A DNA stretch of 64,000 nt, from positions 62,001 to 126,000 of the forward strand of contig JAFTJZ010000026.1 of NCBI GenBank assembly GCA_017456145.1, written 5' to 3'. This DNA is from Clostridia bacterium (GTDB lineage: Bacteria > Bacillota > Clostridia > Oscillospirales > CAG-272). Position 1 is the first letter of the stretch, and each line of letters begins with the position of its first letter. Under the pieces are notes generated by a model, which searched no databases, was not told the DNA's origin, and worked only from the letters and a program-made list of their open reading frames with translations. Of this stretch, positions 1-8,336 are shown piece by piece. The translations under genes were made by a program, and so were the position numbers.

Positions 1-714
1 CGTCCCGGGTCACCAGAAAAGCGGCTGCGGCGACCGCACCCTCGGCAAATAACGTACGGCTGTGCGCCTCATGCTTAATGGTGATGGTCTGGGAATCGGT
101 ACCGATGAGGACCTCATGCTCACCGATGATGTTTCCCATGCGAACCGCATGGATGCCGATCTCCTCGGGGGCACGCTTTGCCATACCCGAGCGACCGAGC
201 AGCAGCTGTGCTTGTGTGCGTACGGTCTTAATGGCATTGGCGATCATCAGTGCCGTTCCGCTGGGAGCGTCGAGCTTGCGATTGTGGTGCTTTTCGACGA
301 TCTCAATGTCGGCGTCGGGCATGGCTGCGGCGGCTTTTTTTGCAAGCTCGACCAAAAGGGCAACGCCCAGTGAATAGTTTGCCGAATAGAAAACGGGGAT
401 CTTCTCGGCTGCGGCGCGGATCATCGCCATCTCCTCCTCGGTCTGCCCCGTGGTGGCGATTACCAGCGGAATGTGATGCGAGACGGCATATTCCGTCAAT
501 GTCATAGTTCCGCTGTGGTGTGAAAAGTCGATAATGCAATCCGCGGTGGTGTCCACCTCGGAAAGGCTTGCATAACAGGGCAGGGGACCCTGGCAAGGAT
601 TGGGGTCCACGCCGCCGACGGCGACGGTATCGCGGTAGCCGGTGCTCAAGGTGGCCAGCACCTGCTGTCCCATACGACCGCCCATACCGCAGATCAAAAT
701 TCGGATGCTCATGA
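1..714 (-). CDS. dapB: 4-hydroxy-tetrahydrodipicolinate reductase DapB (3' end beyond window)
   Basis: DapB reduces 4-hydroxy-tetrahydrodipicolinate with NAD(P)H in the diaminopimelate/lysine pathway in the cytoplasm. The reading frame starts at ATG 714 with an AAAGGAAG-type ribosome binding site and is open to the window edge (238 codons seen; the family is about 250, so only the C-terminal tail is missing). Visible are an N-terminal Rossmann glycine motif (GMGGRMG) and the DapB signature EKHHNRKLDAPSGTA with the catalytic His pair and Lys. It lies 27 bp downstream of dapA and is surely co-transcribed from the riboswitch-controlled promoter. Confidence 0.95.
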
Positions 715-741
715 TTTTATACTTCCTTTATTTACAGATTT

Positions 742-1632
742 TCAGACGTTGAGCCCTGCTGCTCTCATGCAGGCAAGAAGCTTTTCGCGATTGGCATCTT
801 CCATGACCGTCAGTGGCAGACGCAGCTCATTGGAGCAAAAGCCCATAGCGCTCATGGCAGCCTTGACGGGGATGGGATTGACCTCGCTGAAGAGAGCGTT
901 GATCAGGGGGAGAAGATCCAGCTGCATACGGCAGCTTTGTGCGACCTTACCGTCAAAGAAGGCACGACACATGGCAACCGTTTCGGCAGGCATGACGTTG
1001 GAAAGGACGGAAATGACGCCCTGACCTCCCAGCGAGAGAACGGGAACGATCTGATCGTCATTGCCCGAGTAGATGTCCAGCTTGCCGCGGGTCAGTGCTG
1101 CCAGCTCGGCGATCTGAGAGATGTTGCCGCTTGCCTCCTTAATGGCACGGATGTTGGGATGCTCGGCAAGGGCGGCAGCAGTCTTCGGCAGAATGTTACA
1201 GCCCGTGCGGGAAGGGACGTTATAGAGAATGATGGGCTTGTCGGATGCATCGGCTATGGCGCCAAAGGATGCAATCAGGCCGTTTTGCGTCGCCTTGTTA
1301 TAATAGGGGGTCACGACCAGCATGGCATCTGCTCCGACCTCACAGGCATAACGGGTCAGTTCAATGGCATAGGCGGTATCGTTGGAGCCGGTGCCTGCAA
1401 TGACAGGAACCTTACCGCCGACGCGCTCCACGGTGAAACGGATGACCTCGCGATGCTCCTCATCGCTCAGCGTGGAGGCCTCGCCGGTGGTGCCTGCAGC
1501 AACAATGGCGTTGATGCCCATGGCGAGCTGCCAATCAATCAGCTTGCCGTAGTCCTCATAGTTGACTGCACCGTCGGTCAGGGGGGTGGTGATCGCAGTG
1601 GCGGCGCCTCGGAAAATAGGTTGGTTGTTCAT
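742..1632 (-). CDS. dapA: 4-hydroxy-tetrahydrodipicolinate synthase
   Basis: DapA condenses pyruvate with aspartate semialdehyde, the first committed step to diaminopimelate and lysine. The protein has 296 aa, the usual length. It shows GTTGE (47-51), the catalytic Tyr in LYNVPSRT (Y137) and the Schiff-base Lys in IKEASGN (K165). The start at 1632 follows a clear AAGGAG. A longer frame reaching 1722 would begin inside the leader terminator, so it was rejected. It is the first gene of dapA-dapB and is preceded by a lysine riboswitch, consistent with end-product control. Confidence 0.96.
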   Translation of the reverse strand: MNNQPIFRGAATAITTPLTDGAVNYEDYGKLIDWQLAMGINAIVAAGTTGEASTLSDEEHREVIRFTVERVGGKVPVIAGTGSNDTAYAIELTRYACEVGADAMLVVTPYYNKATQNGLIASFGAIADASDKPIILYNVPSRTGCNILPKTAAALAEHPNIRAIKEASGNISQIAELAALTRGKLDIYSGNDDQIVPVLSLGGQGVISVLSNVMPAETVAMCRAFFDGKVAQSCRMQLDLLPLINALFSEVNPIPVKAAMSAMGFCSNELRLPLTVMEDANREKLLACMRAAGLNV

Positions 1633-1694
1633 GGTAAAATTCTCCTTTTTGATGTTGATTTTTCTAAAAATTAAGATACGTCGGGGTATGAAGA

Positions 1695-1729
1695 CAAAAA
1701 AAGGTGACTGCCGATCATGCAACCACCTT
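1695..1729 (-). terminator. Expression-platform terminator of the lysine riboswitch
   Basis: Read on the minus strand, AAGGTG (1729-1724) pairs with CACCTT (1706-1701), with an inner TGC/GCA pairing, followed directly by a run of seven U. It sits between the lysine aptamer and the dapA start, where a lysine-stabilised intrinsic terminator is expected. Confidence 0.8.
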
Positions 1730-1795
1730 CATTTAACAAACATTCCGTCCGAACCCCCAATATCGGTAAACGGAAATGTGTCTGTTCAATATCAA

Positions 1796-1953
1796 GATAG
1801 CTCTCCGCATTTCTGCGACAACAGCACGAATCTTATTTCCTGCTGCCAGGTCATCTCTTGTACCGCGAGATGCCTTCGGCACCTGATCCTTTCACCCTGC
1901 CTGCCCGGTCGGCACTGACGGCATGGTTACTCTTTTCATAGTGCGCCTCTATC
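1796..1953 (-). promoter_or_regulatory. Lysine riboswitch (L box) aptamer
   Basis: On the minus strand the region opens with GATAGAGGCGC and closes with GGAGAGCTATC, giving the P1 helix GATAG/CTATC. Inside are the L-box core blocks GAAAAGAGTA, GTGAAAGG and GGTGCCGAAG in canonical order. It precedes dapA and an intrinsic terminator. Lysine binding should favour termination and lower dapA-dapB expression. Confidence 0.9.
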
Positions 1954-1963
1954 GGTTATGGGT

Positions 1964-1992
1964 ATTGTAACACAAACAAATCGCTTTGTCAA
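1964..1992 (-). promoter_or_regulatory. Promoter of the lysine riboswitch-dapA-dapB transcript
   Basis: On the minus strand, TTGACA (1992-1987), a 17-bp spacer and TACAAT (1969-1964) lie just upstream of the aptamer P1 helix. This is a near-consensus SigA-type promoter. Confidence 0.85.
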
Positions 1993-2063
1993 GTGTTCTT
2001 TTTGAAAAAAATCAAAATATTAAGAAAAATTAAAAATTTTTTCAGTGATTGGGGGCTATTACC

Positions 2064-3053
2064 TCAAAGCGTTGCTGCCATGACGGCCTTGATGGTGTGC
2101 ATACGATTCTCTGCCTCCAAAAAGACCAACGATCTCTCGGATTCAAAGACATCGTCGGTAACCTCCATGGCATCACGCGCAAATTTTTCGCCCATCTGGG
2201 CACCGATGGTGGTCTTTTTGTCGTGGAAGGCGGGCAGACAGTGCATAAATACGGTATGTGCGGTCGCAGCAGCCATCAGCTCGGCGTTGACCTGATAAGG
2301 AGAGAGCTCGCGGATGCGCTCTTCCCAGACCTCGATCGGCTCACCCATCGAGACCCAAACGTCGGTGTATATGACGTCTGCACCCGCGACGGCAGTCTTG
2401 GGATCTTCTATAAAACGGAGGACGGCGCCGCTCTCCTTGGCGAGTGCTTGACACTGATCGATCAATGCCTGATCGGGAAAATACGCAGCAGGGGCGCAGG
2501 CGGTAAAGTTCACCCCCATCATGGCGCAACCGACCATCAGAGAATTACCCATGTTGTAGCGTGCGTCTCCCATGTACACAAAGTTTATGCCCTTCAGATG
2601 TCCGAAGTGCTCACGAATGGTCAAAAAGTCAGCAAGGATTTGCGTAGGGTGAAATTCATTGGTCAAGCCGTTCCAAACGGGTACCTTGGCGTGCGCTGCC
2701 AGCTCCTCGACGATCTGTTGACCAAAGCCACGGTATTCGATGCCGTCGTACATACCGGCCAGCACGCGCGCGGTATCGGCGATGCTCTCCTTTTTGCCGA
2801 TTTGTGAGCCGGTAGGATCCAGATAGGTTGTTCCCATGCCGAGATCGTGTGCTGCGACCTCGAAGGCACAGCGAGTACGGGTGCTGGTCTTTTCAAAAAT
2901 CAATGCGATATTCTTGCCCTCGTGCATCCGATGGGGAATGCCGGCTTTTTTCTTCGCCTTCAGATCGGCGGCAAGATCAAGAAGATAGGTGATCTCCTCG
3001 GGGGTGTAATCAAGGAGCTTGAGAAAATCTTTTCCTTTGAGTTGTACGTTCAT
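2064..3053 (-). CDS. argF: Ornithine carbamoyltransferase
   Basis: This enzyme forms citrulline from ornithine and carbamoyl phosphate in arginine biosynthesis, as a cytoplasmic trimer. The 329-aa length is typical. It carries the carbamoyl-phosphate site STRTR (57-61), HPTQ (135-138), the ornithine loop SMGE (about 235-238) and HCLP (271-274) with the active-site Cys. The start at 3053 has an AAAGGAT ribosome binding site. It stands alone with its own consensus promoter, divergent from the aldolase gene. A catabolic role (arcB) cannot be excluded, but no arginine deiminase genes are nearby. Confidence 0.95.
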   Translation of the reverse strand: MNVQLKGKDFLKLLDYTPEEITYLLDLAADLKAKKKAGIPHRMHEGKNIALIFEKTSTRTRCAFEVAAHDLGMGTTYLDPTGSQIGKKESIADTARVLAGMYDGIEYRGFGQQIVEELAAHAKVPVWNGLTNEFHPTQILADFLTIREHFGHLKGINFVYMGDARYNMGNSLMVGCAMMGVNFTACAPAAYFPDQALIDQCQALAKESGAVLRFIEDPKTAVAGADVIYTDVWVSMGEPIEVWEERIRELSPYQVNAELMAAATAHTVFMHCLPAFHDKKTTIGAQMGEKFARDAMEVTDDVFESERSLVFLEAENRMHTIKAVMAATL

Positions 3054-3110
3054 GACAGTATCCTTTCTTGCGCATATGTATAAAAAATCACGTTTGTATT
3101 ATGATAAGGT

Positions 3111-3139
3111 ATTATATCACAACCAATCGGAATTGTCAA
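3111..3139 (-). promoter_or_regulatory. argF promoter
   Basis: On the minus strand, TTGACA (3139-3134), a 17-bp spacer and TATAAT (3116-3111) form a perfect consensus promoter about 60 bp upstream of the argF start. Confidence 0.88.
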
Positions 3140-3187
3140 GGGGAAAATGAATAAAATTGTGGCAATTTAATTGAAAATGCGCATAAA

Positions 3188-3201
3188 TGAATGAATATGC
3201 A
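3188..3201. promoter_or_regulatory. Possible ARG box (ArgR operator)
   Basis: TGAATGAATATGCA resembles the ArgR half-site pair TGAAT-4-ATTCA with one mismatch in the second arm. It lies between divergent argF and the aldolase gene. It is about 50 bp upstream of the argF -35 element, so the assignment is tentative. Confidence 0.3.
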
Positions 3202-3231
3202 AAAAATATTGAACAGAAATTTCGTTTCTTA

Positions 3232-3260
3232 TTGACAAAGCGGGAAGGATTTGGTATAAT
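3232..3260 (+). promoter_or_regulatory. Promoter of fructose-bisphosphate aldolase gene
   Basis: TTGACA (3232-3237), a 17-bp spacer and TATAAT (3255-3260) form a perfect consensus, as expected for a highly expressed glycolytic gene. Confidence 0.9.
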
Positions 3261-3293
3261 ATATCGAATATATAAGCTTGGAGGGTAAAACCA

Positions 3294-4157
3294 ATGTTAG
3301 TTTCCGCAGCAGAGATGCTGAAAAAAGCAAAGGCCGGCCATTATGCCGTCGGTCAGTTCAATATCAATAATCTGGAGTGGACCAAGGCGGTTCTGACCAC
3401 CGCGCAGGAATTAAACTCTCCCGTCATCCTCGGCGTATCCGCCGGTGCGGGTAAGTATATGTGCGGATTTAAGGTCGTTGCCGATATGGTCAAGGCCATG
3501 ATCGAATCCCTGAACATCACCGTTCCCGTGGCGATCCATCTCGATCACGGCACCTACGAGGATTGCTACAAGTGCATCAAGGCAGGGTTCTCGTCCATCA
3601 TGTTTGACGGTTCCCATTATCCCATCGAGGAGAACATCGCCAAGACGCAGGAGCTGGTCAACGTCGCGCACGCGTTGGGGCTGTCCATCGAGGCAGAGGT
3701 CGGCTCGATCGGCGGTGAAGAGGACGGTGTCGTCGGTATGGGAGAATGTGCAGATCCCGAGGAGTGCAAGAAGATCGCAGATCTTGGCGTCGATATGCTG
3801 GCTGCCGGTATCGGTAACATCCACGGCAAGTACCCCGAGAACTGGAAGGGGCTGTCCTTTGAAACGCTGGATGCCGTTCAGCAGCTGACGGGTGAGATGC
3901 CTCTCGTTCTTCACGGCGGTACGGGCATTCCCGCGGACATGATCCAAAAGGCGATCAGCCTTGGCGTTTCCAAGATCAACGTCAACACCGAGTGCCAGTT
4001 GTCCTTCACGGCTGCAACCCGCGCCTATATCGAGGCAGGCAAGGATCTGACCGGTAAGGGCTTTGACCCCAGAAAGGTGCTGCTGCCCGGTTATGAAGCA
4101 ATCAAAGCGACGGTCAAAGAAAAGATGGAGCTGTTCGGCTCGGTCGGTAAGGCATAA
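3294..4157 (+). CDS. fba: Class II fructose-1,6-bisphosphate aldolase
   Basis: It cleaves fructose-1,6-bisphosphate into dihydroxyacetone phosphate and glyceraldehyde-3-phosphate in glycolysis, using zinc. The protein has 287 aa. HLDHG at 82-86 supplies the catalytic Asp and a zinc-binding His. HGGTGIP near 206-212 is the phosphate loop and third zinc His, followed by INVNTE. The ATG at 3294 follows GGAGGG. Related family members act on tagatose-1,6-bisphosphate, but no tagatose genes are adjacent, so the glycolytic call is preferred. The gene is monocistronic, with a strong hairpin downstream. Confidence 0.93.
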   Translation: MLVSAAEMLKKAKAGHYAVGQFNINNLEWTKAVLTTAQELNSPVILGVSAGAGKYMCGFKVVADMVKAMIESLNITVPVAIHLDHGTYEDCYKCIKAGFSSIMFDGSHYPIEENIAKTQELVNVAHALGLSIEAEVGSIGGEEDGVVGMGECADPEECKKIADLGVDMLAAGIGNIHGKYPENWKGLSFETLDAVQQLTGEMPLVLHGGTGIPADMIQKAISLGVSKINVNTECQLSFTAATRAYIEAGKDLTGKGFDPRKVLLPGYEAIKATVKEKMELFGSVGKA

Positions 4158-4180
4158 GTATCAAGTAGGTTAGAATATAC

Positions 4181-4229
4181 TCCCCTTGGCGCAGACCGCC
4201 CGCAAGGCTTTTGAGCTGCACCAAGGGGA
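4181..4229 (+). other. Strong hairpin downstream of fba
   Basis: TCCCCTTGG (4181-4189) pairs with CCAAGGGGA (4221-4229), with an inner GCAG/CTGC pairing. No U-run follows, so this may be an mRNA-stabilising 3' structure or a repeat element rather than a standard terminator. Confidence 0.5.
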
Positions 4230-4280
4230 TCTGTTATGCTGCGGGTCGGTACAATTTTTTGAAAAAATTCAATTTTGCTA

Positions 4281-4309
4281 TTGACTTTTTGCGGACAATA
4301 TGTTATAAT
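4281..4309 (+). promoter_or_regulatory. tRNA-Leu promoter
   Basis: TTGACT (4281-4286), a 17-bp spacer and TATAAT (4304-4309) end 11 bp before the mature tRNA 5' end. Confidence 0.87.
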
Positions 4310-4320
4310 ACCTCTTGCTT

Positions 4321-4407
4321 GCCGGTGTGATGGAATTGGCAGACGTGCTGGACTCAAAATCCAGTGGTAGCGATACCGTATCGGTTCGACCCCGATCACC
4401 GGCACCA
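4321..4407 (+). tRNA. tRNA-Leu (anticodon CAA)
   Basis: The acceptor stem GCCGGTG pairs with CACCGGC, followed by discriminator A and an encoded CCA. The anticodon stem CTGGA/TCCAG closes the loop CTCAAAA, giving anticodon CAA. The long variable arm (TGGTAGCGATACCGTA region) and the TTCGA T-loop fit a class II leucine tRNA. Confidence 0.95.
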
Positions 4408-4438
4408 AAAATCCGAAAGCTTTGCTTTCGGATTTTTC
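4408..4438 (+). terminator. Terminator after tRNA-Leu
   Basis: ATCCGAAAGC pairs with GCTTTCGGAT, with A-rich and T-rich flanks, directly after the CCA end. It ends about 30 bp before the helicase start. No other promoter is obvious for the helicase, so some read-through is likely. Confidence 0.8.
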
Positions 4439-4466
4439 ATTTATCACCTATTCGGAGGACGCAAGG

Positions 4467-6869
4467 ATGTTAAACGAAAGATACTTATCCGCAAAGCGCG
4501 CACTGTTTGACAAGGTCTACGGCTCGCTCAACGAACAGCAGCGGCAGGCGGTTTTTACCGTCAATAACCCCCTTTTGGTGCTGGCGGGGGCGGGAAGTGG
4601 TAAGACCACCGTGCTGGTTCGCCGTATTGCTTTTATCATCCGTTACGGAAATGCATATATGTCCTCCTACGTTCCTTACGGGATCACTCAGGAGCAGGTG
4701 GAAACGCTGGAGCGTGCACTCTCGCTTTCTGCGGACGAAATTGAACAGATCCTGCCCGAATTTATCAGCAACCCCTGCCCGCCGTGGCAGATGCTTGCCA
4801 TTACGTTTACCAACAAGGCAGCGGGCGAGATCAAGAACCGTCTGCGCGCCTCCTTTGAGGACGAGAGCATTGCAAACGACATCTGGGCGGGGACCTTCCA
4901 CTCCATTTGTATGCGTATTCTGCGGGTTCACGGAACGTTGCTCGGGTATCCCAAGGAGTTTTCTATCTACGATGCGGACGATTCCAAAAAAGCGATCGCA
5001 GCCGCCATGAAGAAATGTAATGTGGATGATAAGGCCTTCCCCATCAAGAGTGTGGTCGGTGCGATCAGCCGCGCCAAGGACGGGCTGAAGACCCCCGCGA
5101 TGTTTGCCGATGAGGCGGGGGCGGATTATCGCCTCAAGACCATTGCGCGCGTATATGAGGAATACCAGCGTCAGCTGCAAGCCTCGGGTGCGATGGACTT
5201 TGATGATATTATCATGCAGACGGTGCGCCTTTTACGCGAGAATGATGAGCTGCGGCAGCAGTATCAGCGCCGTTTCCGCTACGTCTGCGTAGATGAGTTT
5301 CAGGATACCAACGCTGCGCAATTTGCGCTGACCACGCTCCTTGCTGATGGTTATCGCAACCTGATGGTCGTGGGTGACGATGACCAGAGCATCTATCGTT
5401 TCCGCGGTGCGACCATTGAAAATATCTTATCCTTTGACCGTGTATATGCCGACGCGCGCGTGATCAAGCTGGAGCAGAATTATCGCTCGACCCAGAATAT
5501 ACTGGATGCCGCAAACGCCGTTATCGCCCACAACACCGGTCGCCGCGGCAAAAATCTGTGGACGCAGCAGAACAAGGGTGAAAAGCTGCATCTGATCCAA
5601 CTGGACGATCAGAACACCGAGGCGAGATTTATCGTGGACGAGGTCAACCGACGAGTCGCGAAGGGGGACGTGAAGTACCGAGATTTTGCCGTGCTGTACC
5701 GCAATAACGCCCAATCCAACAGCATTGAGCGCGCCTTTGCCAAGAGTGCCGTACCATACAGAATGCTGGGCGGCGTACGTTTTTCCGATCGCAAAGAGAT
5801 TCGGGATCTGGTTGCCTATTTACAGCTGGTGAATAACCACAACGACCGCGAGCGCTTGCTCCGCATCATCAATGAGCCGCGCCGCAAGATCGGTGACAAG
5901 ACACTGGAGGCGGTGGAGAACATTGCCGCAGAGCAAGGGATTTCACTCTTTGCCGTCATGCAAGAGGCGCATCGTTACATGGCGCTCAGCCGCGCCGCAT
6001 CGACTCTGATCGCCTTTACCGAGGTGATCAACGGGCTTTCTTTGGACGCGCAGCAGATGGAGCTGCCTGCCCTGATCGATGCAGTGCTGGATCGGACGGG
6101 CTACCGTCAGATGCTGATCGATGCGGGCGAGGAAGAGAGAGATCGTCTTGAAAACCTGGACGAGTTCAAGTCGGGCGTGATCGAATACTGTCGCAACGCC
6201 GAGGAGCCGACGCTGACCGGCTTTTTGGAGGAGAATGCACTGGTTGCCGATGTGGATCGTTATGATGATACCGCCGACGCGGTGGTGATGATGACGGTTC
6301 ACTCCGCCAAAGGCTTGGAATTTCCCATTGTTTTTCTGCCCGGTATGGAGGACGGCATTTTCCCGGGAATGCAAACCATTTCGGGGGGCAGTGCCGAGAT
6401 GGAGGAGGAGCGTCGTCTGGCATACGTTGCCATTACCCGCGCCAAGCGGGAGCTGATGATGCTGCACGTTCGTACGCGTCTGCTATATGGCTCGACAACC
6501 TATAATCCCGTTTCGCGCTTTGTTTCGGAAATTCCCGAGGGACTTGTCGAAAAGGCGGATATGGGCGCAGCTGCGCGGATGTTTGACGTGGCAGGTCAAG
6601 CGCGTACGCAAAAGCAGCCCAAGAAATACATTGGCATTGGCGATGATATTACGGTTGGCAAGCCGCTCTCGTATGCCGCGGCAGCCACAAAAGCAAACGG
6701 GAACGCGCTTGCGGCAGGCGATCGTGTGCGTCACCCTACCTTCGGCGATGGTGTGATCCTTTCGACCAAGCTGATGGCATCCGATATTCTTCTTGAGGTT
6801 GCTTTTGATCGCGTCGGAACCAAAAAATTGATGGCGACGTATGCGAAACTGAAGAAGATCGAGGGTTGA
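4467..6869 (+). CDS. pcrA: ATP-dependent DNA helicase PcrA/UvrD family
   Basis: This is an SF1A 3'-5' helicase used in repair and in clearing replication conflicts. The 800-aa protein has Walker A AGAGSGKTT (near 40), motif Ia FTNKAA, motif II DEFQDTN (near 276), motif III GDDDQSIYRFRGA, motif IV QNYRS, motif V TVHSAKGLEF and motif VI RLAYVAITRAK. A C-terminal basic segment ends in a Tudor-like GDRVRHPTFGDGV module, as in Gram-positive PcrA. About 45 extra residues lie between motifs I and Ia. The ATG at 4467 has GGAGG 8 bp upstream; a longer frame starts inside the tRNA terminator and was rejected. Confidence 0.94.
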   Translation: MLNERYLSAKRALFDKVYGSLNEQQRQAVFTVNNPLLVLAGAGSGKTTVLVRRIAFIIRYGNAYMSSYVPYGITQEQVETLERALSLSADEIEQILPEFISNPCPPWQMLAITFTNKAAGEIKNRLRASFEDESIANDIWAGTFHSICMRILRVHGTLLGYPKEFSIYDADDSKKAIAAAMKKCNVDDKAFPIKSVVGAISRAKDGLKTPAMFADEAGADYRLKTIARVYEEYQRQLQASGAMDFDDIIMQTVRLLRENDELRQQYQRRFRYVCVDEFQDTNAAQFALTTLLADGYRNLMVVGDDDQSIYRFRGATIENILSFDRVYADARVIKLEQNYRSTQNILDAANAVIAHNTGRRGKNLWTQQNKGEKLHLIQLDDQNTEARFIVDEVNRRVAKGDVKYRDFAVLYRNNAQSNSIERAFAKSAVPYRMLGGVRFSDRKEIRDLVAYLQLVNNHNDRERLLRIINEPRRKIGDKTLEAVENIAAEQGISLFAVMQEAHRYMALSRAASTLIAFTEVINGLSLDAQQMELPALIDAVLDRTGYRQMLIDAGEEERDRLENLDEFKSGVIEYCRNAEEPTLTGFLEENALVADVDRYDDTADAVVMMTVHSAKGLEFPIVFLPGMEDGIFPGMQTISGGSAEMEEERRLAYVAITRAKRELMMLHVRTRLLYGSTTYNPVSRFVSEIPEGLVEKADMGAAARMFDVAGQARTQKQPKKYIGIGDDITVGKPLSYAAAATKANGNALAAGDRVRHPTFGDGVILSTKLMASDILLEVAFDRVGTKKLMATYAKLKKIEG

Positions 6870-6872
6870 ACC

Positions 6873-7325
6873 ATGGATGATAAACAAAAGCACAACGGAC
6901 TACAGTGCCATATTTATCCGTACATGACATTGGATACATACAAATATGTAGTTGTTTGCTCTCGCTTTGAGGGAAAATGGCTGCTTAGTCGACATAAAAA
7001 GCGCGATACATGGGAGACGCAAGGCGGGCATATTGAGCGGGGGGAGACCCCGATGGCGGCAGCGCAGCGTGAGCTGTATGAGGAGAGTGGTATCACAGAC
7101 GCGGTGCTGTATCCGATTTGCGATTATTGCGGCTACGACGATACCGGTCACGCCAACGGTGTGGTCTTCCTTGCCGATGTGAAGAGCATCGGAAGATTGC
7201 CCGAGAGTGAGATGGAGCGTGTGCAGCTGTTTGATGTGTTGCCCGATACCCTTACCTATCCCGGTGTTACTCCCGTGCTGATGCAAGCGGCGCTGTCTTT
7301 TGCAGAGAAAAAAGGAATACGGTAA
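6873..7325 (+). CDS. Nudix hydrolase
   Basis: This 150-aa protein carries a complete Nudix box at residues 52-74 (G-x5-E-x7-REL-x-EE-x-GI), so it should hydrolyse a nucleoside-diphosphate-linked substrate with magnesium. The substrate cannot be read from sequence; MutT-like 8-oxo-dGTPase or NDP-sugar hydrolase are both possible. It starts 3 bp after the pcrA stop, with GAGGG as ribosome binding site, so the two genes form an operon. A sanitation role beside a repair helicase is an inference. Confidence 0.88.
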   Translation: MDDKQKHNGLQCHIYPYMTLDTYKYVVVCSRFEGKWLLSRHKKRDTWETQGGHIERGETPMAAAQRELYEESGITDAVLYPICDYCGYDDTGHANGVVFLADVKSIGRLPESEMERVQLFDVLPDTLTYPGVTPVLMQAALSFAEKKGIR

Positions 7326-7384
7326 ATTTATATAAAAAACACGATTTGCCCCGAAAAAGTCGGACGCGGCAAAAAAGAATCTGA

Positions 7385-7390
7385 TATAAT
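7385..7390 (+). promoter_or_regulatory. Possible -10 element of the AraC/GyrI-like regulator
   Basis: TATAAT is present 22 bp before the start codon, with no good -35 at 17 bp. This is a weak or activator-dependent promoter at best. Confidence 0.35.
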
Positions 7391-7411
7391 AGCCGCAGGA
7401 GGTGAGATGAG

Positions 7412-8290
7412 ATGGATGTACTCAAGCAACTGAATGCGGCTGTTTTATATATCGAGGACAATTTGTGCGCAGAGCCGGACGTTGATGCAGCAGCAAGGCT
7501 GGCGTGTGTGACGACGGACACCTTTCTTCGCTTTTTCAGCTACATGACGGGCATGACACTTGCCGAATACGTACGGCGCAGAAGACTTTCCCGTGCTGCG
7601 GAAGATGCTTGCGACCGTGAGATGCGAGTGATCGATATTGCCGTCAAATACGGTTATGACAGCGCGGATGCTTTTTCGCGCGCCTTCAAAAAGCAGCACG
7701 GCATGACTCCAGCCGCGTATCGTAAATACGGCGGACGCTTGAAGATTTATCCACCGCTTTCTTTCCATATCAATATCAAGGGAGCAAAGGAAATGGATTT
7801 TCAAATGATCGAGCTGACACAGAGAAAGGTATACGGCCTTGTCAAGCCCTACGCAGGACAAGGCTATCAAACGCGGGAGGCGCTGCGTCACACCATGTGG
7901 TCGGATGAATGCGAAGATGTGCCGGGACAGCTGTGCGACGGGCGCTGGAATCAAAAGGACAATACGGCGTATGACGGCATCTGGTACGGCATTTGGCAAA
8001 ACGGAAATTACATGATCGCGCGGGAGAAGGACAAGGTCAAAAGCCTTGACGGGCTGAGTGCGTGCATATTGCCCGCAGGGCGATACGCAACCTTCAAAAC
8101 GACGTGCGGTGGGGTGGCATGGGAGGAATTTCCCAAGCTGTTTTCCCTGATTTTTGACTCTTGGTTGCCAAATTCGGGATATCGGCAGTCGGAAGATCTT
8201 GCCATTGAGGTGCTGCATTTGTGGACAGATCATGATCTGCGACAGAAAAAACGATACTATGAGGTCTGGATCCCGATAGAAAAAATCTAA
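7412..8290 (+). CDS. AraC-family regulator with GyrI-like effector domain
   Basis: The 292-aa protein has an N-terminal pair of helix-turn-helix motifs typical of AraC/XylS. The second (about 71-103: VIDIAVKYGYDSADAFSRAF, then TPAAYRK) matches the family signature. It is followed by a GyrI-like ligand-binding domain (about 130-292), the same order as Rob and multidrug-sensing activators. It probably activates genes in response to a small molecule; no target adjoins it. The start has a GGAGGTGA ribosome binding site. Confidence 0.85.
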   Translation: MDVLKQLNAAVLYIEDNLCAEPDVDAAARLACVTTDTFLRFFSYMTGMTLAEYVRRRRLSRAAEDACDREMRVIDIAVKYGYDSADAFSRAFKKQHGMTPAAYRKYGGRLKIYPPLSFHINIKGAKEMDFQMIELTQRKVYGLVKPYAGQGYQTREALRHTMWSDECEDVPGQLCDGRWNQKDNTAYDGIWYGIWQNGNYMIAREKDKVKSLDGLSACILPAGRYATFKTTCGGVAWEEFPKLFSLIFDSWLPNSGYRQSEDLAIEVLHLWTDHDLRQKKRYYEVWIPIEKI

Positions 8291-8296
8291 AAAATT

Positions 8297-8336
8297 GCGA
8301 CTTGCAGTCAAGAGAATGACGGCAAGTCGCTTTTTT
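8297..8336. terminator. Terminator between convergent regulator and glycosyltransferase genes
   Basis: GCGACTTGC (8297-8305) pairs with GCAAGTCGC (8322-8330), with six T after it on the plus strand and A-rich sequence before it. It can serve both converging transcripts. Confidence 0.82.

Noticed and set aside
1633..1722. N-terminal extension of DapA
   Set aside because: It would start inside the riboswitch terminator and is not part of the family; the start at 1632 has the ribosome binding site.
1723..1960. Small plus-strand open frames across the dapA leader
   Set aside because: This sequence folds as the lysine riboswitch on the minus strand; the frames lack ribosome binding sites.
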